DNA from: Planococcus citri
Lineage: Eukaryota > Arthropoda > Insecta > Hemiptera > Pseudococcidae
Direction: 5' to 3'
Assembly: GCF_950023065.1 (NCBI RefSeq)
Contig: NC_088677.1
Location: 33,625,230 to 33,689,229 of the forward strand
Length of the DNA: 64,000 nucleotides
The position numbers were made by a program, and so were the translations under genes. The notes beneath the pieces are model-generated. The model was not told where the DNA came from, made no database searches, and worked only from the letters and a program-made list of their open reading frames with translations. Position 1 is the stretch's first letter. Every line of letters starts with the position of its first letter. Shown piece by piece: positions 35,371 to 49,429 of this stretch.

Positions 35371-35581
35371 CAGGGTGCGCTGAAATATCGAGTACCCCTA
35401 AGAAAGTTTTTTGTTAAATACATCAGTTTATAAGTTGGCATCGTGAAATAGATGCATATGATTGGTGCTGAACGTCATCACCTCAGTCCAACAACCTACC
35501 ACGTACCACGTGCTATCATAATTATCATTCACGTTTATCGGCAAATTTTTTTGGGGGTAGTCGACATTACTGCGCACCCTG
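35371..35581 (+). mobile_element. TA-flanked ~211-bp MITE, copy 1
   Basis: It begins CAGGGTGCGC, ends GCGCACCCTG and is flanked by TA on both sides. The inverted terminal region is imperfect and about 40 bp long (AAATATCGAGTACCCC against its inverse). The interior matches copy 2 in the opposite orientation (GTTGGCATCGTGAAATAGATGC). TA duplication with CAGGGTG-type ends suggests a Tc1/mariner-related MITE. Confidence 0.8.
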
Positions 35582-35958
35582 TAGTGTGAAATGTGTGTAT
35601 AACGTAGGTAGTAGGTAGAGGTACCTAATAAGTACCTACACTGATAGAATTTCCAAACTAACGTAACTCAAAAATCCAACGTGCGATAAAAATTTTCTTA
35701 GAAGAGATCAAAAATTGAAAAGAGGTAATTCTTGTTGGCAATAGGTAGGTAAATATGGGTTATCAAAACGTAACTCTGTACTTGTATTTTCTGATAAAAA
35801 TCCAAATCACTGGCCTTCTTTTCTGCAACTCTGCTCGTGTTCGGTATTTTAATGATAAATTAATTAAGTAGGTTGGCAAAGACAAAACACGCGTTTTTTG
35901 AACAGCATGTCAAATAAAATTGTTATCAGGGACGGTGCGAAGGAGGAGGGAGATCTTA

Positions 35959-36168
35959 CAGGGTGTCCAGAAATATCGAGCACCCCTAAGAAAGTTTTCC
36001 ACTAAAATACTTTGGTTGGTCACAGTGAATGATAATAATGATAGCACATGATTGGTTGTTGGACTGGAGAGATAACATTCCACCATTCATAGCATCTATT
36101 TCACGTTGCCAACCTATATTTTTAATGAAAAACTTTCTTTGGGGTGCTGGATGTTTCTGGGCACCCTG
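35959..36168 (-). mobile_element. TA-flanked ~210-bp MITE, copy 2
   Basis: It begins CAGGGTGTCCAG, ends CTGGGCACCCTG and is flanked by TA. Terminal repeats of about 45 bp include GAAATATCGAGCACCCC. The interior is the inverse of copy 1 (GCATCTATTTCACGTTGCCAAC). The two copies are about 380 bp apart and diverged. Confidence 0.82.
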
Positions 36169-37833
36169 TATATCCCTCAGTGGTTTTTTAGTTACCTTTT
36201 TTGACCAAGTTTCGCTCAAGTGAACAAAATTTTGGAAGAGAAATTTTGCTCATACAAAAAAGTTGAAGTTTGTTCAATTTTTTTTCCACAACGTGCATTT
36301 TCAGATTTTAAAAAACACACGAATAAATAGAAAATTCCAAAAATTATTTTGCTTTTCATTTTTTAAAAAACACTTTTGTAGAAAATAGGAAATGTTTTCA
36401 AACTAATTTAATAGGTACGTATTATATAAGTATCAATCTAGTATAAACAATCAATTCAAGAAATAAAGTAAATTGCCAATAGCCGCTAGGTTTTCAGACG
36501 ATTTTCACTTTTTATGAATACAGTTTTCCATCTGCTGAATATTTTCAAGTAGGAATGGTTTCAAATTGAAGTTACAGTCTTGTGTAACACGTGGAAGTGT
36601 TTGTTTTCATTAAAATTAAAATTTTTGTATTTTAAAACATTTTTTTCAAAATGTTGCTTTTTTGTCAAATTGCCACCATCCAGAAATTTCAATTTTCCAA
36701 TTATCGCCGCCCCAATTTCCGCCACACTACATATAAATCCTAAATTAAGTTAAAACTGATTACCTATTTAAACACTTCGGAAATGAAAAAACAATTGTTT
36801 TCAAGCAAGTATGCCACTTTATCATGAGTCGACCGTTGAAAAAAATAAGACTGGCTTGAACATAATGGAAAAATAATTTTGAAAATCAAATTTCAGTTCA
36901 AAAATGGTACAAAAACTGAAAAATTGGTCGGTGGTGTCACCTAAAAGGTGAAGGGGGTAATTGCTTTTCTTTAGTGAATGAAAATCTGGTATAAAACACA
37001 TAAAAACAGCCGGTTTTTTTGCTTTCTAACTCAATTTTTTCTAAACAAATTGCTCTTTGCTTCACTTGAGCAGTATTTTGCACATTTTTATTTTCATAAA
37101 GAAAAAATAATTTGACTACCAAACTACAAGTCAAATTATTTCACTGTAGAGAAAGTCTAGCTGTAGAAATAGGAACAATTTAATTTTCTCGTAAAAATAG
37201 GTCCTGAGTAAATGCCGGCATTCCTCAATTTGAAAATTGAGTTGTGGAAAAATTATTGAATTCTGTGTTTTAATAATTACCTAATTAGGTATTCTTTTTT
37301 TTTTTTTGGTGAAATAGAAATTTGTCAATAAATTTGAAATTTTTACCCTTATATGCGATTGACAGATTATTACTATTCTTCTCAGGTAGGTACCTACTAC
37401 CTACCACCTACTTCATTTTGGACTCTCTGGAAAATCAGACCGGATCAAGTCCCCCCCCCCCATTCCGTCATCATCTTCACAATTCTGAGAAAAGGTTGTG
37501 TTGCTTGATGTCTCCGTCATGTTTAAATGGGTTGTTTTTCAAGTTGAGAAGATTTTTTCATTTTTTTTTAATTTATCTGCTAGAAAATGAACAAAGGAAG
37601 GAAAAGGTTGTACTTAGTTAAGTTTCATAACTTTTATCCCACCTGTTTTGTTTTTTTTTTGAAAATCAACTACAAAAAATTGTTATGATTTATTTAATAA
37701 TTTTTTAAGTTTGATCAAAATTTGAAAATAAGTACCAAGAGATTAAGATAGTCATAAACAGATCAAAATAATTCAATGTGAGTGGAATTATATATGCCTA
37801 CTTACTATTCAACATTCAAGTTCAGACGAATTT

Positions 37834-37874
37834 TGAGGTATATTTCCCAAGCGAAGTGAGGGAAATATACCCTC
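37834..37874. repeat. short perfect-arm hairpin
   Basis: TGAGGTATATTTCCC and GGGAAATATACCCTCA face each other across an 11-base loop, with one bulged base. An outer ATTCAAC/GTTGAAT pair (from ~37808 and to ~37881) could extend it. It could be a relic of a transposon end or a cruciform. No gene association beyond the CREB intron. Confidence 0.5.
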
Positions 37875-40800
37875 AGTTGAATAAAAAAAACATTAGGTAT
37901 GAAAAAAAGCAACTAAATTACAAAATTTTAAGCTGATAACGTTTTTTTATCGCTAGAGAATAGTAGAGAACCATATGAAGCCTACTAATATGGTTCTTTG
38001 ATTCTCATTATTCACATCCCTTGTCAAAAAAAATTCCCTACACTTGAATCAATAAAATTACTTCGAGTACTCTGGAAAAAAATACCTATTGAATGAAATC
38101 CCAACTTAATTAAAATTCAAAGCACGTTTCGATACCTAAAAAATGCTCGTGAAAAATCAACCCATGGTAAACATAGGTACCTACGTTTTATGTTTTTCCA
38201 AAACCACAGCTCAATTCAACGTATTCCCAATTTCCATGAACACATTTTTATATATTTACTTTTGATTTTTATTCACCTCGTGGAACATTACATACCTTCA
38301 TAAAATGAATGCATCACAATAACACATGTAGGTACTCGTAGTTTTCCACCAAACGGACCCGATCATCTTTTCCCTCGGTTTTTAATAATTATTTTCTGGT
38401 TATACGTACGCGTCGATATTGGAACAGCTGTTCTTGGTAATTTGATATCGCATTACAATATCTGTTTAAATGACATACAATATGATAATACATATTTCCA
38501 TCGTGTAGTTGAATTGTAATTCACGTTCTAGCAGCACATGAAAAAAACATTGCCATTTGATTCACACGCTGAATAAAAACTCCAGCTTATTCCTTCTTGA
38601 GTGATATCGTCACGCATCTAGATTATTGCAATATTCTTGTAAACAAAAGTTTTCACAATTGTACTCTGGCCTTTCATTTTCGAATAAACTAGATAAGTTT
38701 GTTTATTACTCGATGATATCGTACGATACGTTTGCTTTTTCTCTTAAACGCGTGAACTGAATAAATCATTCGATATGTTCGTATGAATTTTTCATCATAA
38801 ATTTTATATACGAGTAGGTAGGTATAAGGTACTTTATGGGGGTAACCTCAAGAGGCTGTTGGAAGTGCTTGGTGAATACCAAAAATGAATTTCTGATGTT
38901 ATTCCTCAATAAATCATGTAAAGACATGAGACAGAAAATCTAATTTTCTAACATTAGAAAAGTCAGCATTAAAATTGTCCTTTAAAAAAAAGTATTATGA
39001 TAAATTAATTAATATGTAAATGTAAAAGTTATACTGTTTGTTTTTTCTTCGGAAACATGTTGAAAAATCCTTTACCTGAAGTGAAGCTTTTTTAAAGTGA
39101 TCTGATCATTGGATCTATTTTATGCAAAACTTATAACGTAGGTATCTATGTATTGAAAAAGGATTAAAAAATTAACCTACCTACTTAATGATTGCATAAT
39201 TTTCAATATTATTTGATGAATGGCCCATTTTGTTTAAATTTTACAATGAAGCTTGAAATGCGATAAGCTTTAATACGAATTTTAACATTATCGTATTCTA
39301 ATCTTCGAATGTTGATCATTTTATCGCGAGCTACTGCGAAGTAATTTTCAATTTGGAATATACGAAGTACGTTGTTATAGTTTTTTTTGCCACTTTGAAT
39401 TGATCTTTGCCAATGAAAATAAATTTCAGTTCGATAAACTCGTTTAGTTATGTAAATTTTTGATACTTTGTGGTGTGTTGTGAAATTATGCACGTTGAAA
39501 TGGATATTTTGATGAGATTAGTAAGCGATTCTTATTGTTTCTTCTTCTCTCGAACGTAGAGTTACCTACAAGTAGAATTTCAGCGAGTGCCACACCTGTT
39601 AAATATTTTGATAGTGGTATTGAAAAAATGAGTAGGTATAAAAATATTTTTTAAAAATTGTTTACAAAATTTTAAAATTACGATTCAAAAGTCAATTTTA
39701 AATTTTCGAATTACATACCTATCTCAAAATTAATATTCCGGACACCTGAATGGACAGTATAAGTGAACCAAGAAATTCTCACCATGCCAATTTTTAAATT
39801 TTCAACATAAAGTTACTCTAAAAGTCTGAGTAGAAAAAACATCAGATCCGCATGACTAGCCCAATACCTACCTAATCATTACCTCTACACTGCGTTTATC
39901 CATGTTGTGTATTTTGAAACATTTACATTGAAGTGTATTATTTTTACTTCGGCGTTTTATGTACCCGACCGCAAAAATATACATTAAACGAATGTTTTAT
40001 AAATAGCATTTTTTGGTATGGAAATAAGGAAATAAATTCGCGTGTATTTCTTTTTTAATCGAATCAAATGCGTTCATTTTTATTTCTGCTCGTAATTTTT
40101 TCCTCGAAAAAGTTTTCTTTAAATGATTTTTCAATGGAAAAATCTATTTTTACCATCTCGAAAAAGCCTACACTTGGAGTATGCAGCTTTGAAACAAAAA
40201 CAACATGATTTGGTATCGGTCAAGGGCACGTAATTTGGTAGGTAAACAAGACCTATTTCTTGATAGAACTGCATCTTATGATGGGAAAATGGATCGTGAT
40301 AGTTTGGATATTTTTTTTCAATTAACTACTTGAAAACCTTTTCAATTTCTAATGAAACTTGAAGAAAAAAAACAACACAGCTGCGTAGCTGAAGTAGGAT
40401 ACGATAGACCGTAAAAATGCCCACAGAGATACATACATCTCTCGCGTTCGTTGATGACTAATCTTATAAATACTATTAAGTACATAATTAAAATTTCAAC
40501 CTCCTGGATTCAGCTTTTAGTGAAACTCCGTTAGTTACGGAGTGAGACATGTGTAGATTAGAGATGAAGTCTGAATCATATTTTCCAAAAAAATATCTCG
40601 ATAAGGTTAAGTCTTAAAATACTCAGAAAACTAAGTTGAGATAGAATATGAAATAGAGAGTTAATGAGCAGTTTTTATCTACTAATGTAGAAGAATTATG
40701 AAATGTAGCACGTTTCGAATGATTTTCTCTGTCACTTGGAATTGATAAAAATTAAAATCATTTGTCTAAATACCCCGAATGCATGGGCATTTATATTTCG

Positions 40801-42857
40801 TATTTTTGCGAAATCCTCGATTTTAGATGAAAAAGATCGCATCATAATATTACTGATTATTGTTGTTGAATTTTGAGAATCACTTTCGACATGAGTGAAA
40901 AAAATGTAGGTATTTTTTGAGCAAAATTTTTTTCGAAAAAATTCCACTGCGATTGACGCTTGGACAATTTTAAATTTTCGAATCTTCTTTTCGAGTCATA
41001 TCGCGACTATATACCAACGCATTTTGTGGACTATTTTCAACGTGATTGAAGAAAAGGTTTCAGTATTAATTTGGAGGCCCAATATTTGATTTAACCAGAT
41101 TTAGTCAGGTCAACTGGATCCACGGAATATCTGGAACTGATCAAATCTTATAACATCCAATCATTTTTCGCTAGGTAGTCCAAAATATTTCGAAATACAC
41201 CTTTGAGCAGCCACAACTCTGAAGTTTTCTTTCACGGTCATATTCATGTTTGCGTTTTTGGGATTTTTTTGCAATATAAACAAGTTAAAAATATATGTAC
41301 TTTTGGACATTTACAATTTTTCAACAAAAAAAATCCTTTAAATCCCTAAATGAGCCATAGGGTGGCCATCAACTCTGCGAATCTTCCATCTAGGTCATAT
41401 TTCCTTCATTATTATTTCTGTATTTTACAACGTTTTTAAAAAAAAATATGAGCTTATTTTTTGAAAAAACACAATTTTCTATGGAATAATATTTTCATCC
41501 ATTTCCCTGCGTAAACGTTTGAAGTAATTATTTAAAAATTTATTTAAAATCATTACAAAACATTTAATTTGTACTTCGCGAGGTATTGCATTAGAGCCTT
41601 GGAGCTTGCATTGAAATGTTATAAACATATAGCTAGGCATGGATACTTCTCTAGGTACAGGTAATGTTTTCATTTGTAGACTGAATAAAATAATGATTAT
41701 CATCGAGTGTAATTTTCGCAGTACCTACATTTTTCCATTCTCGATAATTTTTTTTTTATAAATACTCGCTTTATGTCTGTATAACTGCACAATGTCATTT
41801 GCCATATTTCTTTCAAAGCAGTTCCCGACTACCAAGTATAAGGATATTTTAATGCAAAGCCATTTTCAAGTTCAAACGTGCAACGTAACGTGAATTTTTC
41901 ATTCGAATTAAAAATATATTCGAAACATAGTTGCTTATACCTACTTATTGTAGGTACAATGTGTTTGATTCGCGATGAATGCATTTTGTATTGAATTTTT
42001 TTTTAAATAGTAAAATATTTGAACTTAAAATTACTCTACACCAAGACTAAAATCAATTAACAAGCTACCTAAGTACCTACCTATATAAATAGATAGGTTG
42101 GTAGGTCATGTGTGATAATTGATAATAAGTAGGCCTGTCAGATGCTCAATAAGATAGAATAAAATTATTCTATAGGTTGTTGTTGTTCTTTTTTTTCTTT
42201 TTTTTTTTTTGAAAAACTGGTAAAGCCGAAGCCTAGATATGTACAATCTTTTCCCCCTGGTACAATAATAACAAAAAAAAAGCTGAAGAAAATTTCAACT
42301 TAATTATTTTCACTCACTTGAAACAATTTATCTTTTCAAAAAATAAACAAATAAAATTAATTTTTTTAAATGTTTTGGGTTCAAGATTTTTTCAATTTTT
42401 TAATTTTTTGAAATTTTAGCCCAATTTTGAATGGAGAAGCAGGGACTTTGAATGCTGAGATTTTTATCTTGTCTCTTCAGGTAATTTCACAGAAAAAAAA
42501 ATAAATAAATAAATGCCAAGCCTCAGCGTAGATTTTTTACATTGTAGCTGAATTGATCAATGTTATAAAAATGTAGGTGCTGTTTCTTAATACTTCACTA
42601 TTTTTATTTGAAAAAGGTTGAATTTGATGAAATCATTTTGTACAAATGATCAATGACCTAGGCGTTTGCTGATGATCTATAAATCTTCAATCTTTTTTGG
42701 GCAGTTAGCTGTTGGTGTACCTTTTTTACCTACTCATTTCATCGTAATTTTATGAAAACAGCTGCATGTTGTCTTTTTTTCTCTTAATGGTACCTACTAC
42801 CTACCTACTTAATTATCGTACAAAACGTAATGAAATTTTGATCACTCATTACAGATA

Positions 42858-45800
42858 ATGGACGTGATCAAAGAAGAAAATAATAATAATGCCGCAAGTG
42901 ACACTTCGATGTATTCTACAGCCAATACTACCAATTCCATTCCTCTCACTTCTGTGAGTATGGCGATGAGTACTGATTTTTTAGTTTTTTTTTGAACGTA
43001 TTTTTGAAAATTATACAATATTTTTTCATCAAATTATGAATTTTTCATAAAAATTACATTTCGAAGTTGTCCTAAGAAACATTCATAAAATAATTGAATT
43101 GTCTATTTTTTAAAACGTGACCGGTCCATTTACGTACCCAGATAACTATCTAAAATTGCTCAGAAAGTATTTCTGATATGCACTTCGGATCAAAATTGAT
43201 GGAAATTCGATGTCGAGTTCATATGTACAAAAATATACAAACGATGGGATTATTTTACGAAATGATGAAACGTTGAAAACAAATTAGTGAGATATTCGAA
43301 AATGAAGTTGTACCATATGCTCAAAATTGAGCAGAAAATTTTTGACCTATCTATTTATGGTTTCTGAAATTTTTCATTTTTTCAATGATCTACTCAAAAT
43401 AAATACTACCTAGGCCTAATAGGAGCAATGAAAACTTATTACATTGCAATTATCATCCCCTCCTTTCCCACATCATTAACCTTTTAAGCAATGTTTGCGC
43501 TTTTTATTTTAAGTAGATCGTTCGTGGTCGTTCAACTTGAAAATTATGCTCAATCGACAAAAAATGCTTACTGAGCACCTGTTTAAATTAATTGCGATTC
43601 ATAATATGAGTCGCGCACCATTGTTTTAAATTATTCTCTTGGTAGATTGGTGTGTATGTCTAATTTACGATGTGTGCTTTCTACTAATTAAATCGTGGTA
43701 TTTAGTCATAAAGCCAGAAACACGTTTATTTTTATTATATCCTGCCTACGTCATTCACGATTTGAAAAAATTCCAGGCACCATTTCTTCTAAATTATTCC
43801 GTTCCTTTTAGCACCCTATTTGGATTAATTATATGCCATGACTTAATGAAGAAAGGCTTCAAAATTGACAAAATAAATGCAAGTTTTATACTCGATGGTT
43901 TAGAAAGTTATTCTTTTTAAGTTTTCAAAAATTTGTTTTTTTTTCGGTTCTGAATTTTTTGCTAGCTTATGATTAAATTCCATATCCAAAACATTGATAA
44001 AATAGGTCACTCAAAAGTTCTTGAAAATGAAGCAAAAAAAACAGTAGATTAATGTAAGATTACGCAAACCAAAAAATATTGTAAAAATATGCATACGAAT
44101 TTTTAAAGGAATAATATGTATGAAGAATTTGACAAAATATCATCAAAATGCATTTGAAATATTGTAAAAATCATTCACAATGCTCGAGAAATCTGCTGAA
44201 AGAAAATCATGTCGAAATGGGTAAAATATGTGTGGCTTTGACTGCGTAAAAAATATCGCAAAAAAATTTCAAGTTGAAAACTGCTATAATTTAATAGGTA
44301 GAACTTCAGTAAAATTAATGAGAAATTCATTAAAAATTGTGAAAAAATTGATGAGACCGTATTGTAGAAATTTTATGAAATAAATTTTATAATTGTCTGA
44401 AACACCGATATAGGTAGTATATACTTATGATTTGTCAAAATTACTAGAAAATCATCAAAAATGGCATGTTCATTGTTCATTGTAAAATAGAACAAAATAA
44501 ATGAAAATTGAAAACATGCCATAGTAATAATCGAATAAAACATGCAGAAAAATTATTATGAAATCGAAAAAACTGCTTAAATTTGACGGAAATTCGGCGC
44601 GGATTTAAGAAAACGATGAAAAAAATTGATAAAATTTTACTAAAATATCGTAAAATATTGAAAAATGGCAAAACATGTCTCGTTGTAACTGCCGTAATGC
44701 TTTTCAAAAGTATACAAGACCTACTAATAATGTACCTGCCTGTTTATTATATTACTTACACATTTTTAAAAAACTTGGGAAAATACCTCATAAAAGTCAT
44801 ATAAAATTTACAAAAATTGCTCAAAATACCTCAAAAAAAGTGGTGTGCATATCATCCACATCCCTTCCCTTTTCCTCAAAAAACGTTATTGTATAGTTGG
44901 AGTAAATTGAAATAAGTAAAGTGCAAAGTATGGAATTAAATTTTCTGTAAATCGGCGAGATGGAAATATTTTTACATGGGAATGGACTCAATAATTTTGA
45001 ATAAGTTTACAACTCTTGAAATATATTAGAGTTTTTATTAAAATCATTTTTTGGAAATTCAAAAATTAACATACTTAGGTATTTTTCAATTAAAGAAAGC
45101 AAATGCATAGATAGATATTCGTGAAAATAAAAATATGTACCTTCGTGTTAATTTAATTACATATTTAAATTTAAAATACTTACTTACAATTAGTTTATTT
45201 TATTTTATAAAATTAATTTTTTTTAATAATAAAAAATCATATCTACGATTACTTTTTGTTTGCAGATGTCATCAGTGATACATGCAAATCAGCAATCGGT
45301 TATCCAAACAGCTTCTCCAACTATTCAAACTCCAGTACTATCAAAAGGTAATGTAATTCTGGTCAGTAACAAACTCGGATCTGTGATTCAAGCACCGCAT
45401 GGAAATTTACAACCTTTACATGTTAGTACCTATAAGACATATCGTTAAATTTTCTATACGATAGGTATTTGCGCTGGGTGATGATAGTAATCGTACGTAT
45501 CTGTTTACAGTTGGTAGATTCAAAAAGCGATATGGATGAAAGTATATCACCTGACGAAGAATCTGTGAAGAAAAGAAGAGAAAAGCTCATTCGAAGGCCT
45601 TCGTATCGAAAAATTCTTAACGATATAGCCAGAGCAGAGCTCGGATGTAAGTAGATCAAAGTATACCTATCTACTCTCAAATTAAAAATCCTCTCCTACC
45701 CTCCGCGCTGCTGTCCGTACTCTTTGTATCGGTTGTTAACCTATTTTTTTATTTTCAAAAGGTGCAAAAATGGAATCATCGGGGTCTGATTGTGATTCTA

Positions 45801-48800
45801 ATGTGGATAATGACGTGCCTGTTTCTTCTGTGCCAGATAGTGGTCACTATCAGTCAGGTTGGTGTATTTATAACCTATTCTTTTTTTGTGCAATGCACAG
45901 TTTCGTACCATAATATTATGCAGCATTAGGTGCATTGTGCATACTGCATATTATATGCATAGGATTCGTTCGTTACCATGTTTAGTATAATACCTATTAC
46001 TCTCAGTATGCATAAGTATTTTTTTTTCGAGAGTATGGTACGAAATTTAAAAATAGGTGTCTATGTATCTGTAATTCTTTGACACGCGTTTAATAATACA
46101 TATGAAAAAAATTCACGTCTGTTTGGAATAAAGTCGTGCTTATTACATTAAGAAATTTTACAGTCGTTGAAATATTCTTCCATGATCGATATGAAATTGT
46201 ATGTAAGGCATATATGACGTTCAAAGACGTAAAATGATTTTTCAGTAGGTTCCCTTCAACTCTTGGTTTCCGGTCTTGAATTCGAGCCTTTTATTTTTTC
46301 TTCAGAATTCTTCTCCAAATCTTATAGAACATTATTGCTCATCAAGTCAAGTTCTTAGCTCTTGAAGAATCTTTTCGATTCAAAATCGAATACCTTCGAT
46401 TAAGTATTTTGCAATAATCAAACTTTGTAAACGAACGAACGTTGATATTTATATACATTAAGCTCATCGTCTCCTTCACCTAATCTCTCTTTTTCTCTGG
46501 TGTCATAACCTGTCAAAGACACGCATGTATTTTGATTATTGTAGCCTACTGTCTGTGTCAGCGACGACGTTTCGCCTTTCCGAAGTTTTTTTCCAGTTTT
46601 GTCTATGATAGAATTCATTTCCAGCTCAACTGTTTTCACATGCAGGTTTCTTTTTCTTTTTCTTTTCGCAACTTACCTACCTATTATATGTAAATTACAC
46701 GAATAATGTTTTAAAACGTGACAAAATGACGTAAAAATAAACTGCACGGGGAAAAAAGGTTCAACTGCGTGCTCTGAAAATCACGGATAGAGATGAGACG
46801 CATTTGCTCTTGACAGCCCTTAATCGTTCAGATATATACCTTCGTGCCACACGTATTGTGAAGCTGTAGGTGTTGTCCTTTTTCAATCTCCTATGGGAAT
46901 GAACAATATTTCCATGACATTTCCAAGTCTTGTCTATTATTTTAATTTCATAAACAATGGAAACGTTTTCAAAACATGGTTTAAAAAAATGAAAAATTCT
47001 TGAAGAAGTACGAAAAAATTTACATAATTTAGTTTTTTAATTCTATTGAAACGTTGGAAAAAGATCAGGAAAGACTCGAAAATTTTAGCGAAGAAAATTT
47101 GTAAATCCTAAAGAAAGCAATTTTTTTTTCTTAAATAACTAATCCTGATCGATCGCGGTTTTTTTTTAGGTAGATCAATAATTTATTCATCTTTTAAAAA
47201 TCGGATATCTACCTATCGAACTTCCTCCTCTCATTGTCATATTAGAGTCAAATACATAAGTTAAGAAGAGGGCTTGATATTGATATCTATTTAATCATAC
47301 CTACGTGTGTTTTTTTCAAATTACATTTAAGATACGAACTATCCACTAATTTACTTTTTTTTCGTTTTCAGTTTTACCTAGTGGTCATTTGCAATTATCT
47401 AGTCAATGTGGAAATGTACAAGGGTTACCAACAATTATGTCAAATTCCAATTCAGGCTCATTAATACAATATTCAAATCAAGAAGGACAATATTTCATGC
47501 CAAATGATATAGGTACGTAGTATAATAATTCCTAATGTCACAAAAATTGATAAAAATTACTGCGTTATTAATTCGACCGCAAAATTTTTTTAAAATTCAA
47601 CGAGCAGAAGACAAGAAAATTGGTACGACCGTCGCACATTTGTTACATATTCGTTCGGGTGCTGTCGACCGCCTTCGGTTCGGTTTGTTTACCGAATAAA
47701 ATTATGTACCTATTTCGAATGGGTGTTGAACATTATCGATAAATTGTTATGCAAATAAAACTTTTCATTACCGAGAAGAATATTCTAACAAAGAAAAAAT
47801 AACGTCCAAGAAATTGCGAAGTGAAAAAAAAATCACTATCCGCCACTCTATAGTTGCTGGCAATGGTAAAATGGAAGAATAATCGACGATAGACGAAGGT
47901 GACCGAACGTCGATTGTGAATGTAAAATGTTCAATGTGCAATGATCGTTTAATTGTTGAATAAATGATACACGTATTTTCGCTCATCTGACAAAAAAAAG
48001 TGTTTTTATATTTTGATTTATGATTTCAAATTGATTCAACATTGGTCGAATTCGAAATTTCATTTTACTACAAATCCAAAAAATGAACCTATTTGGAAAA
48101 AAAACTGAAATGCAGTCCTATTTGAATTTTGAATACCTGTCCCAAGATAACTTATAATTGTGTAGAATTTACAAAATAAGGAAATATTGACACGACATTT
48201 TCCTATAATTCTGTACGTTTTTGAAAACTAATAGGTCCATAATTGGATTGACTGATTTTTCAGGATATGTTTATTAATGATTCAGAATTACAAGATCATT
48301 GTACATGTGAGATAAATACCATTACTTAACTACCTATGTAAATTGCAAAGATTATTGCAGGTATGTTTCTGATTTAGTAATGGAAAAACATTCATCAAAA
48401 TTGCATTAGGGAACAGCTCTCTAGTTAAAATTGTAAGTAAAAATTTCGTGTCAATATTTGCTTTATCGTTAGGTTATTTAGTGAAAAAAAAAGATAAATT
48501 GACAAAGATTTTATGTGCAATGATATTTTATTAATTATTTGTCTGTTTCGTTTCAGTAGTTACTCAGAATTCTGGTAATGTTAGTATTAATAGTGTAATT
48601 ACCGAAGATCAAGTCAGAAAACGAGAATTGCGATTGTTAAAGAACAGGTTTGTGTTAACTTTTTTCCAGATCTAGGTACTAAGTTTTTATAATTTGGATT
48701 TTTTACTTCGTATCGATAGATTAAGTAGAAAACGAACCTTTCCTTCTCTTTTCCTTCTGTATTTCATGTTGAAATCAAGTTGGTTTCAAGCCACTTTTTT

Positions 48801-49429
48801 AACCGTGTTTATTCTGTTGAAAAAACAATGAGTCATAAAACCGCATTAGAACATATTCCTAAATAGCGATGACCGATGGAATTTCGTTAAATTCAAAAAT
48901 GTTGATTCGACTGTAATTATCCAATTATATGCATTTGTTGAAAGGTTTCAAATTATGCATACAAATGTATAAATTGTGCTTTTGGTCACTTAGCTACTCA
49001 TCGTTTTGTTTTATTTAAAATACCTACCTACTCCTATTAAATCAGATGTCCAACAAACGCAATGTAATATACATATTATGCACATGAAAGTTCATTTCAT
49101 ATAAACTTTTGTTTCTCGTTCCTGGTTTTTACGAATAGGTATATCAAACAATATTTGAAATAAGACAGATCAGTAGAAGTTTACATAGGACACTTGCATA
49201 ATTACTTATTAGCTCATAAAATTCTGTAAGCTTTTATTTACACAATTTTCAAAATCTTACACTTCTATTTGTTATTTTCAGAGAAGCAGCCCGCGAATGC
49301 AGACGAAAAAAGAAAGAATATATAAAATGTTTGGAAAACAGGGTGGCAGTTTTAGAAAATCAAAATAAAGCGCTTATCGAAGAGCTCAAATCATTAAAAG
49401 AACTTTACTGTCAACAGAAACCGGAGTGA
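42858..49429 (+). CDS. CrebB: CREB/CREM-type cAMP-response transcription factor, 7 coding exons
   Basis: A nuclear bZIP activator that binds CRE sites after phosphorylation by cAMP/Ca2+-dependent kinases and recruits CBP. Exons: 42858-42953, 45266-45421, 45511-45646, 45762-45857, 47372-47512, 48557-48647, 49282-49429. All junctions are GT-AG and in phase, giving 287 residues. The kinase-inducible domain contains RRPSYRKILNDIA with phosphoacceptor Ser115, equivalent to Ser133 of mammalian CREB. Upstream SPDEES residues are also conserved. The basic region RELRLLKNREAARECRRKKKEY spans the last two exons and is followed by a leucine zipper (LENRVAVLENQNKALIEEL) to the C-terminus. The glutamine-rich Q1/Q2 regions are shorter than in vertebrates. 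The N-terminus has an IKEE sumoylation-like motif. The start is the first ATG after the 42854 acceptor. Confidence 0.96.

Larger units (their letters stand above)
33774..42854 (+). other. long presumed first intron of CREB
   Basis: About 9 kb without a supported gene. It contains two related ~210-bp TA-flanked MITEs (35371-35581, 35959-36168), a hairpin at 37834-37874 and many TAGGTACCTAC-type words. Frames of 60-100 codons occur on both strands but none shows a recognisable domain or splice context. Confidence 0.4.

Noticed and set aside
39209..39493. 94-codon minus-strand frame
   Set aside because: AT-driven composition, no domain, no splice or poly(A) context; inside the presumed CREB intron.
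43639..43920. 93-codon plus-strand frame with hydrophobic segments
   Set aside because: It lies in a CREB intron, lacks recognisable homology and has no surrounding gene structure. It could only be revived by transcript evidence.
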